DNA from: a virus
Direction: 5' to 3' (one strand)
DNA: 29,268 nucleotides
IMG/VR virus record: IMGVR_UViG_3300032893_001567
Coordinates: 1-29,268 of that record
The notes below the pieces were generated by a model. That model was given only the letters and a program-made list of their open reading frames with translations. It ran no database searches and was not told the DNA's origin. Numbering within the stretch: the first letter of the stretch is position 1; every line of letters starts with the position of its first letter. Of this stretch, positions 1-7,050 are shown one piece after another. The translations under genes were made by a program, and so were the position numbers.

Positions 1-166
1 AGAATGCTGAGCTAATAACCCTGATCATATACTCTTGATAATCCAACTCGATCGAATCTAAAGACGGTTCAATCTGAAACAAAACTTCTTCCTTCAGGAT
101 TGGCAGTGGCAGTTGTGTTGCCGCTGCTGTCAACGCTGCTGTCTTTATGAATTTTCGTCTGTTCAT
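1..166 (-). CDS. Twin-arginine signal protein, partial
   Basis: The 5' part of a gene that runs off the window start; 55 codons are visible. The N-terminus MNRRKFIKTAALTAAA is a textbook Tat signal: an RRKFIK twin-arginine box followed by an Ala/Leu-rich stretch, suggesting export of a folded protein across the host inner membrane. The mature part (from about residue 25) is acidic and not recognisable. The ATG shares its A with the TGA stop of the gene before it (TGATG), which fixes the start and suggests translational coupling. It could instead be a virion protein with a chance match, but the box and hydrophobic stretch fit well. Confidence 0.6.
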   Translation of the reverse strand, partial: MNRRKFIKTAALTAAATQLPLPILKEEVLFQIEPSLDSIELDYQEYMIRVISSAF

Positions 167-324
167 CACTGCACCGAGAATCCCGGCCCACAGGGAGCCC
201 ACGCTTCACAAGGCGGAGGTTCCGGATTGTTATCCATCCGTGCTTTCATCCACCACAACCAGGCATCCAGAATCTCGCTGTAGAGATCGACATAGCCTAT
301 CACCTGTGCGCCGATGAGTTTCAT
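166..324 (-). CDS. Small hypothetical protein (52 aa)
   Basis: Unrecognised. The start is set at the ATGA overlap with the stop of the GT9-like gene; a longer in-frame extension upstream would overlap that gene by about 60 bases and looks like a shadow. The N-terminal half (MKLIGAQVIGYVDLYSEILD) is probably helical. The C-terminus is rich in Pro, Trp and Gly with two Cys. It lies between the glycosyltransferase-like gene and the Tat-signal gene with overlaps on both sides, so it belongs to the same operon. Confidence 0.5.
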   Translation of the reverse strand: MKLIGAQVIGYVDLYSEILDAWLWWMKARMDNNPEPPPCEAWAPCGPGFSVQ

Positions 325-1202
325 GGCACATCGGCGTATTGTTTTACTTCCGCCGCTCTCTTCCGAAGCATCGATGCGCAAGCTTCTGCCGCCACTTCCG
401 GAGGCAGTGCGAACGGAAGCGCGAACTCCCGCCCGTAGGGACTACCGAATACCCTACCCAAGTGACAGTCCTTGTGCCGTGACGGATGAGGTTCAAACGT
501 GAAAGTTTCCTGACCCAATCCCATCGCCAGAACCCAGTCCGCTGACCTACACCCGACATAGGCAATCGACTTGGAAATGATCCATGCCGCCTCTCTCCAT
601 CCCAGTTCCCCAACATTGAAAAATTCCAAACCATCTTCCCTTGTAACGTGCCACAACTTCTCAAAGAACTTCTGCTTCGGTTCCGGATACTGATCGTTAA
701 ATGCGTACGACACCAATCTCTTTTCCAGAATCACATCAGGCAACTGTCCGCTGGAGAAATGAATCGGTGTGGCCAGCTCTTCCACATCCTCACTCGGAGC
801 GATGAATGGAATCGGATTCCAGTCGTTAAAGCAGATCCCTTGTTGATACGCCACGAACTCAATCAACGGCATGTTCGGTGCCGTAATCCCGGGATGTCCT
901 TTATAGGTCAGATGCCACATCCGTTCATATTCCTGTGGCTCATAGGGTTTGAACTTAATGGTATCAGGTGGCTGCCATGGCTGGTCGCCGTGATTCGAAT
1001 GCGTCCTCAGCCAATCTTCCTTCACAAAGGCATGCTCGATGTAAGGCTGTGCCGCCAGCAGCGGGAGCAGATTCTTGTAGTAGGGCATGACACAAAAATC
1101 CACCTTCGAATTGACAATCTTCTCGCTGATGAACTTCGCCGTGGGCAGACTCCAGAGAATGTCGCCGAACTTTCCGCTGAATGTGCAGAGGTACTTACTC
1201 AT
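321..1202 (-). CDS. GT9-like glycosyltransferase (heptosyltransferase fold)
   Basis: A 293-residue protein with the layout of family 9 (ADP-heptose:LPS heptosyltransferase-like) GT-B enzymes. Near the N-terminus is a Gly-rich loop, GKFGDILWSLP (10-20), of the type GDxxxxLP. In the second half, 206-229 (AWIISKSIAYVGCRSADWVLAMGL) resembles the nucleotide-sugar region of GT9, where a helix and a conserved S/T-x-x-x-H-x-A turn lie; the His is not evident here. Sugar donor and acceptor cannot be read. In a virion-gene context it may decorate a virion protein or alter host surface sugar. It starts with an ATGA overlap on the gene upstream. It is shorter than cellular GT9 enzymes (about 350), so activity is uncertain. 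Confidence 0.5.
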   Translation of the reverse strand: MSKYLCTFSGKFGDILWSLPTAKFISEKIVNSKVDFCVMPYYKNLLPLLAAQPYIEHAFVKEDWLRTHSNHGDQPWQPPDTIKFKPYEPQEYERMWHLTYKGHPGITAPNMPLIEFVAYQQGICFNDWNPIPFIAPSEDVEELATPIHFSSGQLPDVILEKRLVSYAFNDQYPEPKQKFFEKLWHVTREDGLEFFNVGELGWREAAWIISKSIAYVGCRSADWVLAMGLGQETFTFEPHPSRHKDCHLGRVFGSPYGREFALPFALPPEVAAEACASMLRKRAAEVKQYADVP

Positions 1203-1522
1203 GACTTTTCCTCAGCGAATTTCTTAAACAGTGACACGCCATCCTTGTCGGTATTGTTTTTGAGCGTAAACTCCACATCTATCACGTCGCCAAGCTTGGT
1301 GAATATGCCTCCCGTCGTGATAAACATCTCACCCGACCCAAACTTAACGGTCTTCTTCGGTGGCCACTCACCGTTTCTCATGTAGCGATTACGACGCCTA
1401 CGAATTCCACGCAGCAGTTTCTTGAACTCTTGCTGTGCCGGATGGTCAGCTGAGGACTTCACCTGTCTCTTCAGCCAATCCATGTAACCGTTGATTCTCC
1501 GTCGTTCTATTGTCGCGCTCAT
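1199..1522 (-). CDS. Basic hypothetical protein (107 aa)
   Basis: Unrecognised. The ATG at 1522 is chosen because GAGGGC sits about 6 bases ahead of it; a TTG at 1549 would add nine Lys/Arg-rich residues. The first half is very basic with an Arg cluster (LLRGIRRRRNRYMR), suggesting nucleic-acid or scaffold contact. The second half alternates beta-like segments (KTVKFGSGEMFITTGG, GDVIDVEFTLKNN). It overlaps the GT9-like gene by four bases (ATGA). Confidence 0.5.
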   Translation of the reverse strand: MSATIERRRINGYMDWLKRQVKSSADHPAQQEFKKLLRGIRRRRNRYMRNGEWPPKKTVKFGSGEMFITTGGIFTKLGDVIDVEFTLKNNTDKDGVSLFKKFAEEKS

Positions 1523-1549
1523 CCGTGCCCTCTTTCTTTTCTTTCTCAA

Positions 1550-1777
1550 CTACTCTTGTGGAAAGTCCGGCAACTCACCCAGTGCATCCAGAACCTTACA
1601 ACCCACTGTATCGTTAGCCAGAATCTCCCTGACCTTCTCCATTGCCCGTTGTCGCATACTGACAGCACCCGCTGTCGCCCCTCCCTGAAACGCTTCGAAC
1701 TTGTTTAACACTTCCGGATTGTTTCCCTTCTCTGCCAACCACTCGTTGTACGTTGTTCCGAGCCAATCGAATCCCAT
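1550..1777 (-). CDS. Small hypothetical protein (75 aa)
   Basis: Unrecognised, mostly helical and mildly acidic protein (MGFDWLGTTYNEWLAEKG...). AAAGGAG lies 11 bases upstream of the ATG, a somewhat long spacing. Its position just after the CmcI-like gene with a 16-base gap places it in the same late-type operon. Confidence 0.5.
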   Translation of the reverse strand: MGFDWLGTTYNEWLAEKGNNPEVLNKFEAFQGGATAGAVSMRQRAMEKVREILANDTVGCKVLDALGELPDFPQE

Positions 1778-1793
1778 ATTGTTCTATTCTCCT

Positions 1794-2684
1794 TTACGCA
1801 ACTCTCTTCAAGTAGCCACCCGGATTCCACGTCAGAAATAACTTCTCCCTCGTTCGATCCACGACAAAATCATTTCTGGTCTTCAACCACTCGCGCAACG
1901 CATCCTGTGGCCCCGCGCCGTAACCGGCCATGATCGGCTCGCCGTTGACGTTTGTATCCTCGACGATGAGATACTGGCCGACCGAGACGAGTGCCGGATA
2001 CCGTTCCAGTTCCTGTGCAACATGATTTGCATGATGATCGTCATCCAGAATCACCATTACCCGGTTGTATCCACTTGCAATGTAGCGAACCCTACGCAGC
2101 ACCTCTTCATCCAACGTCGAGCCGGTGATAAACTCCAATCGGGGATGAATCGGTAACCCGCCATGTCCGTTCATGATGTCGATACTGATGACCTTGCAAT
2201 CCATGCTGTTATGCCAGTTCAGAGTCAATTGATCTGCCAGCCACAACGCACTGGCTCCATCCGCCGTACCGCACTCGATGATGAGATCCGGCTTATTTTC
2301 CCAGATGATCTCGTGATAGATCTGCAGATCCAAGGGACACTTCTGCATCTGTATGCCCTTGTAGGTGATTCGTGTCTGAGCCTCCATCTTCTGCCCGTCG
2401 ATGTAGCCCTTCTCGTAATATAACCGAGCAAAGTCGGCAACCATCTTCTCTTCCGTTCTCGAATCCACTCCCGCTTTTCTGACCGCATCCGACAGGATGA
2501 TCTGAAAACGGTCTGCCAGCTCGGTTGCCTCCGCCAACGACTTACAGGGGATTCCAAACATCACATTCTTGTTGCCGTCGAAAAAAGCAACCATCGGTGG
2601 CCGTGACAAATCCTCCGCGTTATACAGAGGCTGTACGTAGTCGCTGATTATCAACTTCTCTGCCGTTGCTTCGCCTACGATCAT
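1794..2684 (-). CDS. CmcI-type (cephalosporin hydroxylase family) methyltransferase-fold protein
   Basis: A 296-residue protein whose last two thirds follow the CmcI/cephalosporin hydroxylase family, a Rossmann SAM-dependent methyltransferase fold. Visible are the SAM loop IIECGTADGAS (135-145), the second acidic strand VISIDI (165-170), the metal-type cluster VILDDDHHANH (211-221) and IVEDTNVNG (240-248). The family name is historical: many members are putative O-methyltransferases found with sugar or cell-wall genes. The first ~100 residues are extra and have no recognised domain. GGAGATGAGAA precedes the ATG. It overlaps the upstream gene by 65 bases. With the nearby GT9-like gene it suggests a small sugar-modification group. 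The substrate is unknown. Confidence 0.75.
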   Translation of the reverse strand: MIVGEATAEKLIISDYVQPLYNAEDLSRPPMVAFFDGNKNVMFGIPCKSLAEATELADRFQIILSDAVRKAGVDSRTEEKMVADFARLYYEKGYIDGQKMEAQTRITYKGIQMQKCPLDLQIYHEIIWENKPDLIIECGTADGASALWLADQLTLNWHNSMDCKVISIDIMNGHGGLPIHPRLEFITGSTLDEEVLRRVRYIASGYNRVMVILDDDHHANHVAQELERYPALVSVGQYLIVEDTNVNGEPIMAGYGAGPQDALREWLKTRNDFVVDRTREKLFLTWNPGGYLKRVA

Positions 2685-3015
2685 TTCTCATCTCCGTTCT
2701 TTCTTCTTTTGGTATCGCACACTCTCTGTGACAAGGAATCGCGTATTCGACGCCCAAACAGTTCACCGACCGGATGAATCTCCATCTGGTCTGCTTGCCG
2801 CACTCAATGCATCGCTTCTTGGTGGAGTGGTACGCCCAACCCTTCCTCCGCCATTTCGCGTACCACTCCCCAACCTTTCGAGCAACACGTTGTTTATGTT
2901 CCCGTCGCCACTTCGTGACCCTCTTCTTACAGAGAGCACGCCACTTCTTGTCCCGCGCCCATCGCTTCTTAAACCAGCGATTGTAGCGTGCCCTCTTCTT
3001 TACCACATCTACCAA
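2620..3015 (-). CDS. Very basic zinc-finger-like protein (131 aa)
   Basis: Unrecognised. The first 65 residues are extremely rich in Lys, Arg and Trp (for example KKRWARDKKWRALCKKR). They are followed by a probable zinc site: RCIECGKQT, then a strand, then CHREC (C-x2-C ... C-x3-C with a His). The C-terminal 20 residues overlap the CmcI-like gene in another frame. The start is a TTG with GGAAAG about 14 bases upstream; a GTG three codons later is an alternative. The composition suggests a nucleic-acid-binding protein. Confidence 0.45.
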   Translation of the reverse strand: MVDVVKKRARYNRWFKKRWARDKKWRALCKKRVTKWRREHKQRVARKVGEWYAKWRRKGWAYHSTKKRCIECGKQTRWRFIRSVNCLGVEYAIPCHRECAIPKEERTEMRNDRRRSNGREVDNQRLRTASV

Positions 3016-3018
3016 GGC

Positions 3019-3336
3019 TTACCGCACTTTCCTGAGAATCGGTTGTCCTACCTGTGAAGGTGCGACGCCGATCATCGTTTCCAGCTTGTCCAGCTCGTCG
3101 TGAACGCCAACAAGGCATTCCCTCAGATCACAAGCGACAGACAGGATCGTCTCGGTCCTATCCGGTGCTTCAGCCTCGTTTCCGGACTCTCCCGACCCTT
3201 CCATGAAAGACCGAATTCCCTTCAGTCTTTCAAGTGCCTTCTCCAATCCGTATTTCTGATCCAAGAGACGGCCAAAGAGGTTATCCGCATCAGGTACTTT
3301 CTGGGGTACTTTCTGATCACGCAGCATATTCTTCAT
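3019..3336 (-). CDS. Hypothetical helical protein (105 aa)
   Basis: Unrecognised. The ATG at 3336 follows GAGGAG at a good distance; an upstream extension to 3393 would overlap the preceding gene and is judged a shadow. It reads as helical with one low-complexity Gly/Glu segment (SGESGNEAEAPD) in the middle and a helix rich in Leu and Glu after it. No domain can be named. Confidence 0.5.
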   Translation of the reverse strand: MKNMLRDQKVPQKVPDADNLFGRLLDQKYGLEKALERLKGIRSFMEGSGESGNEAEAPDRTETILSVACDLRECLVGVHDELDKLETMIGVAPSQVGQPILRKVR

Positions 3337-3347
3337 TCTTTTTCTCC

Positions 3348-3632
3348 TCAAATTGTTTCCGTTAATGACTGCACCCACAACTTCATCTTCCACTCCCGCG
3401 TCCTGAGTATACCGCTTCTGATTCGGTGAGTCTGTCGCGGGGTGACGCTGTCGCGCTCCTTTGCCGCCGCCATGCCCCGCTTCCTGCCCGCGAACAGAGC
3501 GGACAGAAACTCACGAAACCACAATGCCCAGAATTTTGGATTCCTGCGCTCGTCAAGATAGGGGAACATACTTGTAGAGGGCGCAACAGCACTCCTGCAA
3601 CAATCCAACCCGTAGTAGTAGGACAACATCAT
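3348..3632 (-). CDS. Hypothetical protein (94 aa)
   Basis: Unrecognised. The start is put at the ATG overlapping the TGA of the preceding gene (ATGA), with AGGAG nine bases upstream; the frame is open farther upstream but only as a shadow. The N-terminal part has Tyr and Cys clusters (LSYYYGLDCC). The middle contains NPKFWALWFREFLSALFAG, a possible amphipathic or membrane-associated helix. The tail is basic. Confidence 0.45.
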   Translation of the reverse strand: MMLSYYYGLDCCRSAVAPSTSMFPYLDERRNPKFWALWFREFLSALFAGRKRGMAAAKERDSVTPRQTHRIRSGILRTREWKMKLWVQSLTETI

Positions 3633-3847
3633 TTTTCCAACTCCTCCAACCTCTGTTTCACAAATGGTTCCAACATCCCCTTGTTCCAACCAACGTGATA
3701 ACTGCAAACGGGAAGCATCGGAATTCTGGGCAGGTCATATTGACCGTTGTCCATCTTCCTCAGCTTCCCCTTCGCAAACAAGGCTCCCACGCTGGCCACG
3801 CCGTGTTCCCCGCAGACGATGCAGCCGTTCTTCTTCTGCTCGTCCAT
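3629..3847 (-). CDS. Small CxxC zinc-binding-type protein (72 aa)
   Basis: Unrecognised. The start MDEQKKNGCIVCGEHG is supported by AGAGG about 8 bases upstream and by the position just after the fibre-like gene; the longer open frame upstream lies antisense-like inside that gene's other frames and is rejected. It contains C-x2-C followed by a later Cys-x2-His (CSYH), a plausible one-zinc fold. The role is unknown. Confidence 0.5.
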   Translation of the reverse strand: MDEQKKNGCIVCGEHGVASVGALFAKGKLRKMDNGQYDLPRIPMLPVCSYHVGWNKGMLEPFVKQRLEELEK

Positions 3848-3857
3848 GATACAACCT

Positions 3858-4355
3858 CTAGTTCGAAATCGTATAGCTGATTGCGAGGGTGTTCGAGGTC
3901 GTCTTGTTGATGGTTGCGAACGTAACGTGAGACAGCATCGTCTGCACGTTCGCACCCGTGGCGTTGAACAATCCCGCTTCGCCCAACGTGGTGTTTGCCT
4001 GGTTCGTGGCAAACGTTACCTGTGCCTGCCAGCTTGGCGGAGAGTTCGTCAAACCAGTTGTCGCGAATGAAGCAATCGTGGTCCGCAACGCTTCCGAACC
4101 CAACAGCGTATCCGTAGAAGCAGGTGCGGTTGTGGAGGTTCCGACTGCAATCGAATTGATTGTGTCGGTCTGTGGAGAGGCGGAAAGGATCCGCGACAAG
4201 ACGTAGGACCGTCCGGTCGTCACAACCGTATTGTCCACCTTGCGCGTGCAGATAACTTCCTGCGTCTTCGAATTCAACAGTGCCAGCTCGATGCAACCGC
4301 GGAACTTGATACAGTCCACCGCTGCCCGATCCGGATGATACAAGTCTCGGCTCAT
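3858..4355 (-). CDS. Phage fibre/baseplate-type structural protein (165 aa)
   Basis: The sequence has the style of phage tail-fibre or virion surface proteins. A short N-terminal adaptor leads into a beta-rich region full of Thr, Ser and Ala. Segments such as INSIAVGTSTTAPASTDTLL and GEAGLFNATGANVQTMLSHV match the 'GTGTTAP..TDT.L' and 'EAGLFN' phrases seen in many phage structural proteins of unknown exact location. The start overlaps the stop of the upstream miniprotein (ATGA), so the two are probably coupled. Its length suits a small fibre or decoration subunit. Assignment to tail rather than head is inference. Confidence 0.6.
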   Translation of the reverse strand: MSRDLYHPDRAAVDCIKFRGCIELALLNSKTQEVICTRKVDNTVVTTGRSYVLSRILSASPQTDTINSIAVGTSTTAPASTDTLLGSEALRTTIASFATTGLTNSPPSWQAQVTFATNQANTTLGEAGLFNATGANVQTMLSHVTFATINKTTSNTLAISYTISN

Positions 4356-4507
4356 TCCTTATGCTCCTGCGGCTCGGCCGCTTTGGAATCGGAACTCCTC
4401 GGCACGAAATGCCGACAGAGTTCGCACCACTCACCTTCGTTCTTGTTCGGGTGCCCGCATTCTAGTTGTATCGTCACCTGCTCGCGAAGTTCCATCTCAT
4501 CCTGCAT
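4352..4507 (-). CDS. Miniprotein with CxH...CxxC cluster (51 aa)
   Basis: Reads MQDEMELREQVTIQLECGHP and then continues with WCELC about 8 residues later. C17, H19, C28 and C31 form a likely zinc knuckle; the tail is Pro/Glu/Ser rich. The stop overlaps the start of the fibre-like gene (ATGA) and the gene fills an otherwise empty gap, which supports it despite its size. The function is unknown. Confidence 0.5.
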   Translation of the reverse strand: MQDEMELREQVTIQLECGHPNKNEGEWCELCRHFVPRSSDSKAAEPQEHKE

Positions 4508-4511
4508 GATC

Positions 4512-4835
4512 CTAGTCCTTCTTTCCTTTTCTCACAGACTCGCGATACAGCTGAGTCTTGAGTTCCTCCGTTGCCTGTAGCTTGGTTAATCGATCCTCCA
4601 AGCTCTGCAACCTGATGACCAGCGTCTTATCTTCAAAATCACCCAGCTGCTTTCTTAGCTTGACATTCTCGAGGTACTGCAGCTCCATCATCTTGTTTGA
4701 AGAATCCAGATTCGATCTGAGCAAGTGGCCGATGTACTCGGTGCAGATGAGCATCGACAACAACATCACAAAGACCGAGATAGGGACTTCATAATATTTC
4801 CAAGCTCGCAGCCTAGACAGGAGTGAAAATTCCAT
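4512..4835 (-). CDS. Membrane-anchored coiled-coil protein (107 aa), lysis candidate
   Basis: One strong transmembrane segment (about 18-37, VPISVFVMLLSMLIC...) is followed by a long charged helix with heptad-like Leu/Ile spacing (50-95) and a basic end. This N-in, C-out topology resembles inner-membrane spanins or phage membrane proteins of the lysis cassette, but no endolysin gene is visible nearby, so the role is open. GGAGG precedes the ATG by about 9 bases. The next gene upstream has the same TM plus coiled-coil layout. Confidence 0.5.
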   Translation of the reverse strand: MEFSLLSRLRAWKYYEVPISVFVMLLSMLICTEYIGHLLRSNLDSSNKMMELQYLENVKLRKQLGDFEDKTLVIRLQSLEDRLTKLQATEELKTQLYRESVRKGKKD

Positions 4836-4868
4836 TGAAGCGATCCTCCAAAAATTTGGCTGGGCCCG

Positions 4869-5162
4869 TTAGTGTACTCCGTTGCCCCGTCCCAGTAGAA
4901 TTTGGGTTTGCTGTTTCTGTTCCGCCTCGATCTTCGCCAAGGTGTCTTCGATGTTCTTTAGCCTCACATCCACAACATCCTTCCGTTCGTATTCCGATTC
5001 AACTTTGGCCATTTCCTTTTCCAGCGTGCTCATCCGACTATCCAGCTGAGCATCCGATCCGCTGGCACGCCAGACCAGCGTTCCGGCCAAAAAAGCAACG
5101 GTAATGAGTGAGGCTATCGCCGGCCATTTTTGCCACCAGTAGACTTTTACCTGATCACCCAC
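4869..5162 (-). CDS. Membrane-anchored coiled-coil protein (97 aa), holin/spanin-like
   Basis: Starts with GTG preceded by GGAGG at five bases. Residues 14-32 (AIASLITVAFLAGTLVW) form a transmembrane helix. They are followed by a coiled coil (40-90, LDSRMSTLEKEMAKVESEYE...). The layout recalls XhlA-type haemolysin/holin partners or i-spanins. Paired with the similar protein downstream it may form a membrane complex. No catalytic motif is present. Confidence 0.5.
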   Translation of the reverse strand: MGDQVKVYWWQKWPAIASLITVAFLAGTLVWRASGSDAQLDSRMSTLEKEMAKVESEYERKDVVDVRLKNIEDTLAKIEAEQKQQTQILLGRGNGVH

Positions 5163-5290
5163 CTATTCCTCCCGGTCCTTGCCTACTCTCTCCTTTCCAT
5201 CATCCTGTTCTAAAGCGGGAGAGTCATCCTGTTCTGTTTCCACCAAGAAAGCAGGGGAGCGATGGTCAGAATCGCTCCCCCTCGCGACTC
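5163..5290 (-). other. Intergenic gap with terminator
   Basis: A 128-base gap after the Ig-like gene. It holds the 9-bp stem hairpin described separately and the GGAGG ribosome site of the next gene. A frame stays open through it and ends at TAG next to that site, giving at most about 27 charged residues from a TTG or GTG; this is not counted as a gene. Confidence 0.4.
5254..5280 (-). terminator. Rho-independent-type terminator after Ig-like gene
   Basis: On the minus strand GGGGAGCGA, a 9-base loop, then TCGCTCCCC form a perfect 9-bp stem 10 bases past the TGA of the Ig-like gene. It is followed by TGCTTTCTT, a moderate T-rich run. This probably ends or attenuates transcription between the Ig-like gene and the membrane-protein pair. 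Confidence 0.7.
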
Positions 5291-5656
5291 TCAGGCAGGC
5301 GTTCCGAACAGGATGCCTTCCTTCACGGCAGTGCCGGCAACAATCGTCACCGTATCCGTCGCATCCGGAATCGAAGATGCCGATCCGTCCGCGTTCGCAA
5401 TGTGTGACGTGATGGTGATGGCCACTCCGGGCTGAGCAACCGATGGAGCTGCCGCAACTTTTCCGCTTGCAATGCTGGCCGATCCGTCAGGAGCATTCCG
5501 CGGCGTGGCATCCTGTGTGATCACCACGCTGTTCGGATCCCCGGAAGAAACGGTTACCACAGCACCCGTCGGGAGTGAAGCCCCACTGATACCGTGATTA
5601 TCCTGTGCCGAGACGAAGAAATCGTCCGACATATCGCTCGAAAGATTCAAAGGCAT
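5291..5656 (-). CDS. Ig-like (Big-type) virion protein (121 aa)
   Basis: A beta-rich protein with the composition of bacterial-Ig/Big domains on phage capsids and tails. TGAVVTVSSGDPNSVVITQD and a second strand set ending TDTVTIVAGTAV surround a Gly/Ser/Ala-rich linker. There is no signal peptide, consistent with a virion component assembled in the cytoplasm. TTAGGAGA precedes the ATG. It is followed immediately by a strong terminator, which is typical for abundantly expressed decoration or major structural proteins. The exact location in the particle cannot be read. Confidence 0.55.
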   Translation of the reverse strand: MPLNLSSDMSDDFFVSAQDNHGISGASLPTGAVVTVSSGDPNSVVITQDATPRNAPDGSASIASGKVAAAPSVAQPGVAITITSHIANADGSASSIPDATDTVTIVAGTAVKEGILFGTPA

Positions 5657-5670
5657 TTGATTCTCCTAAT

Positions 5671-5928
5671 TTAAGATTTTACCGCAACACCAAAAGTGAT
5701 TTTCTGACTGACCGCAACTCCCGGGCCACTGGGAACCAGTTTGTTAACCGCCGCCAGAATTTGAGTCAACACATCCAACTGCTGTTTCTGATTCGCATAC
5801 TGGAGCAGCTGGAGCTTGTACATGTTTGTCAACGTCTGGAATATAGCCTGCTCTTTCACCAACTCATTGCTCACGTCGATGTGGAGCTGTGCCAGTTCCT
5901 TTTCTATCTCCTGCAACGGATTCAACAT
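5671..5928 (-). CDS. Helical hypothetical protein (85 aa)
   Basis: Unrecognised. Residues 1-65 are a continuous amphipathic helix set (MLNPLQEIEKELAQLHIDVS..., then VNKLVPSGPGVAVSQ), ending in a short beta-like tail. Its position between a terminase-small-like gene and the Ig-like virion gene suggests a small virion or assembly factor. Confidence 0.5.
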   Translation of the reverse strand: MLNPLQEIEKELAQLHIDVSNELVKEQAIFQTLTNMYKLQLLQYANQKQQLDVLTQILAAVNKLVPSGPGVAVSQKITFGVAVKS

Positions 5929-5940
5929 GTGTTTCCGCTC

Positions 5941-6570
5941 CTACTCGTCATCATCTTCTTCTCGAACAGGAACCAGTGGTATATCCACTGTTCTCCTTCT
6001 TGCTTCCGCCACCTCCTCCACCCTTGGCAATGGTAGTCCGAATGCTCTCCTCGTCTCCAGTCCAATCCGTGTGTAGGCTTCCGTCAACTGGGCCACCATC
6101 TCATCACTGGACCCACCGACTCCCACCAATGTTGCCTCTCCCTGCTGCCCCGTTTTCGTTACGCCTATAATCCTTTGTGCCTTGGGAGGTAGAATTCCCA
6201 ACCGGTCCCAGATATCCATTGCCAGTGTTGCTCCCATTTTGGACTTCCTGTTTCTGATCTCCGAAAGGATTCTCGGACCACTGGCAGGTAGGATCCGGTC
6301 TCTCAGGAAGTTTTGCTGAGCCTGAATCTGAGCTTCCTTCATTCTGTCCGCAACATCACTCCTCACCAGATAGGTGATCGTGGACACATCACGATTGTAC
6401 TTGATGGCCAGTCTCTGAATACTATTGTCAGGACCTCCGCTCAGGTAATCAGAAATAATATTTATCTGCTCCGTCTCGGGCAGATAGCTTCTCTTCGGAG
6501 GCCTCCTCTTCTGTTTCCTCCGACCTTTTCTGATTCTCTGTCTGTGTGGGAATGGATGGACAGTTGCCAT
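5941..6570 (-). CDS. Helix-turn-helix protein, terminase small subunit candidate (209 aa)
   Basis: A strongly basic N-terminus (RQRIRKGRRKQKRRPPKR) precedes a helix-turn-helix-like stretch (35-70, with SIQRLAIKYNRDVSTITYLV). A helical middle and an acidic tail (VREEDDDE) follow. This order, N-terminal HTH, central helices and a C-terminal acidic tail, is usual for terminase small subunits, which bind packaging sites on phage DNA and recruit the large ATPase. The position at the head of the structural genes fits. The large subunit is not in the window, so a transcription regulator is the main alternative. It starts two bases after the preceding stop. Confidence 0.5.
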   Translation of the reverse strand: MATVHPFPHRQRIRKGRRKQKRRPPKRSYLPETEQINIISDYLSGGPDNSIQRLAIKYNRDVSTITYLVRSDVADRMKEAQIQAQQNFLRDRILPASGPRILSEIRNRKSKMGATLAMDIWDRLGILPPKAQRIIGVTKTGQQGEATLVGVGGSSDEMVAQLTEAYTRIGLETRRAFGLPLPRVEEVAEARRRTVDIPLVPVREEDDDE

Positions 6571-6571
6571 T

Positions 6572-6757
6572 TTACGCCGTCCTCATCATTCTGATGCTAC
6601 GATAGAAATTCTTTCCGTAACGCATCAGACAGGTATTGCCGCCCTGACGTGCCCGTTCTTCGCAGAACTGTGCACCGTGAATTTCAGCGACACGTTGTCC
6701 GCCCTTCTGTCCGTTCTTTCTGTTCTGTTCTATTTTCTTTTTTAGTTCGGAAGCCAT
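6572..6757 (-). CDS. Small basic Gly-rich protein (61 aa)
   Basis: Reads MASELKKKIEQNRKNGQKGG and later RQGGNT. The KGG...GG spacing recalls the KGG repeat proteins and small basic proteins often found next to HNH or terminase genes in phages; it is not a confident match. The start is chosen at the ATG after GGGGAGG rather than an upstream TTG-type extension. It is probably DNA-binding by charge. It ends two bases before the HTH gene. Confidence 0.45.
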   Translation of the reverse strand: MASELKKKIEQNRKNGQKGGQRVAEIHGAQFCEERARQGGNTCLMRYGKNFYRSIRMMRTA

Positions 6758-6872
6758 GGTGTCAGACCTCCCCGGGCAATCGCAACTGGTTGGATTCACT
6801 ACTGAGGATTAAAGCGAGGCGTAAAACGCGGAGAACTTCAGGAGATTGAAGTGGCCCGACACCAAACACGGA

Positions 6873-6944
6873 AACACTGGCAGGAACAATCGAGAGCAGT
6901 GTCTTATCCGAAGAAGTAACCGCTCTCTCCACCATGCCAGTGTT
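6873..6944 (-). ncRNA. Candidate structured RNA element (72 nt nested hairpin)
   Basis: On the minus strand AACACTGGCA pairs perfectly with TGCCAGTGTT (10 bp) across the element. Inside it GAGAGCGG pairs with CTGCTCTC (8 bp, one G-U). Inside that TCTT pairs with AAGA around a CGGAT loop. Internal loops of 7/9 and 5/2 bases separate the stems. Three nested stems of this quality in 72 bases are unlikely by chance. It could be a regulatory leader, a small RNA or a remnant of an intron linked to the HNH gene just upstream. No known RNA family was recognised. Confidence 0.45.
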
Positions 6945-7050
6945 GAAAGTCTTGTTTATCATTCGCCGAGTCTCTCTGTCAGTTTTTTTCTTGAACGACC
7001 TCCCAACGTTCTTTTTCCCGACATGCTCGAGCGTCCAACACAACAATGCC

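Noticed and set aside
3760-4434. 224-residue frame on the minus strand
   Set aside because: It overlaps the fibre-like gene completely in another frame. The fibre-like gene has a coupled start, recognisable style and sensible composition.
6762-7046. 94-residue (or 65-residue) protein
   Set aside because: No ribosome site, TTG start, odd composition, and it runs through two strong RNA hairpins; kept only as a remark on the region.
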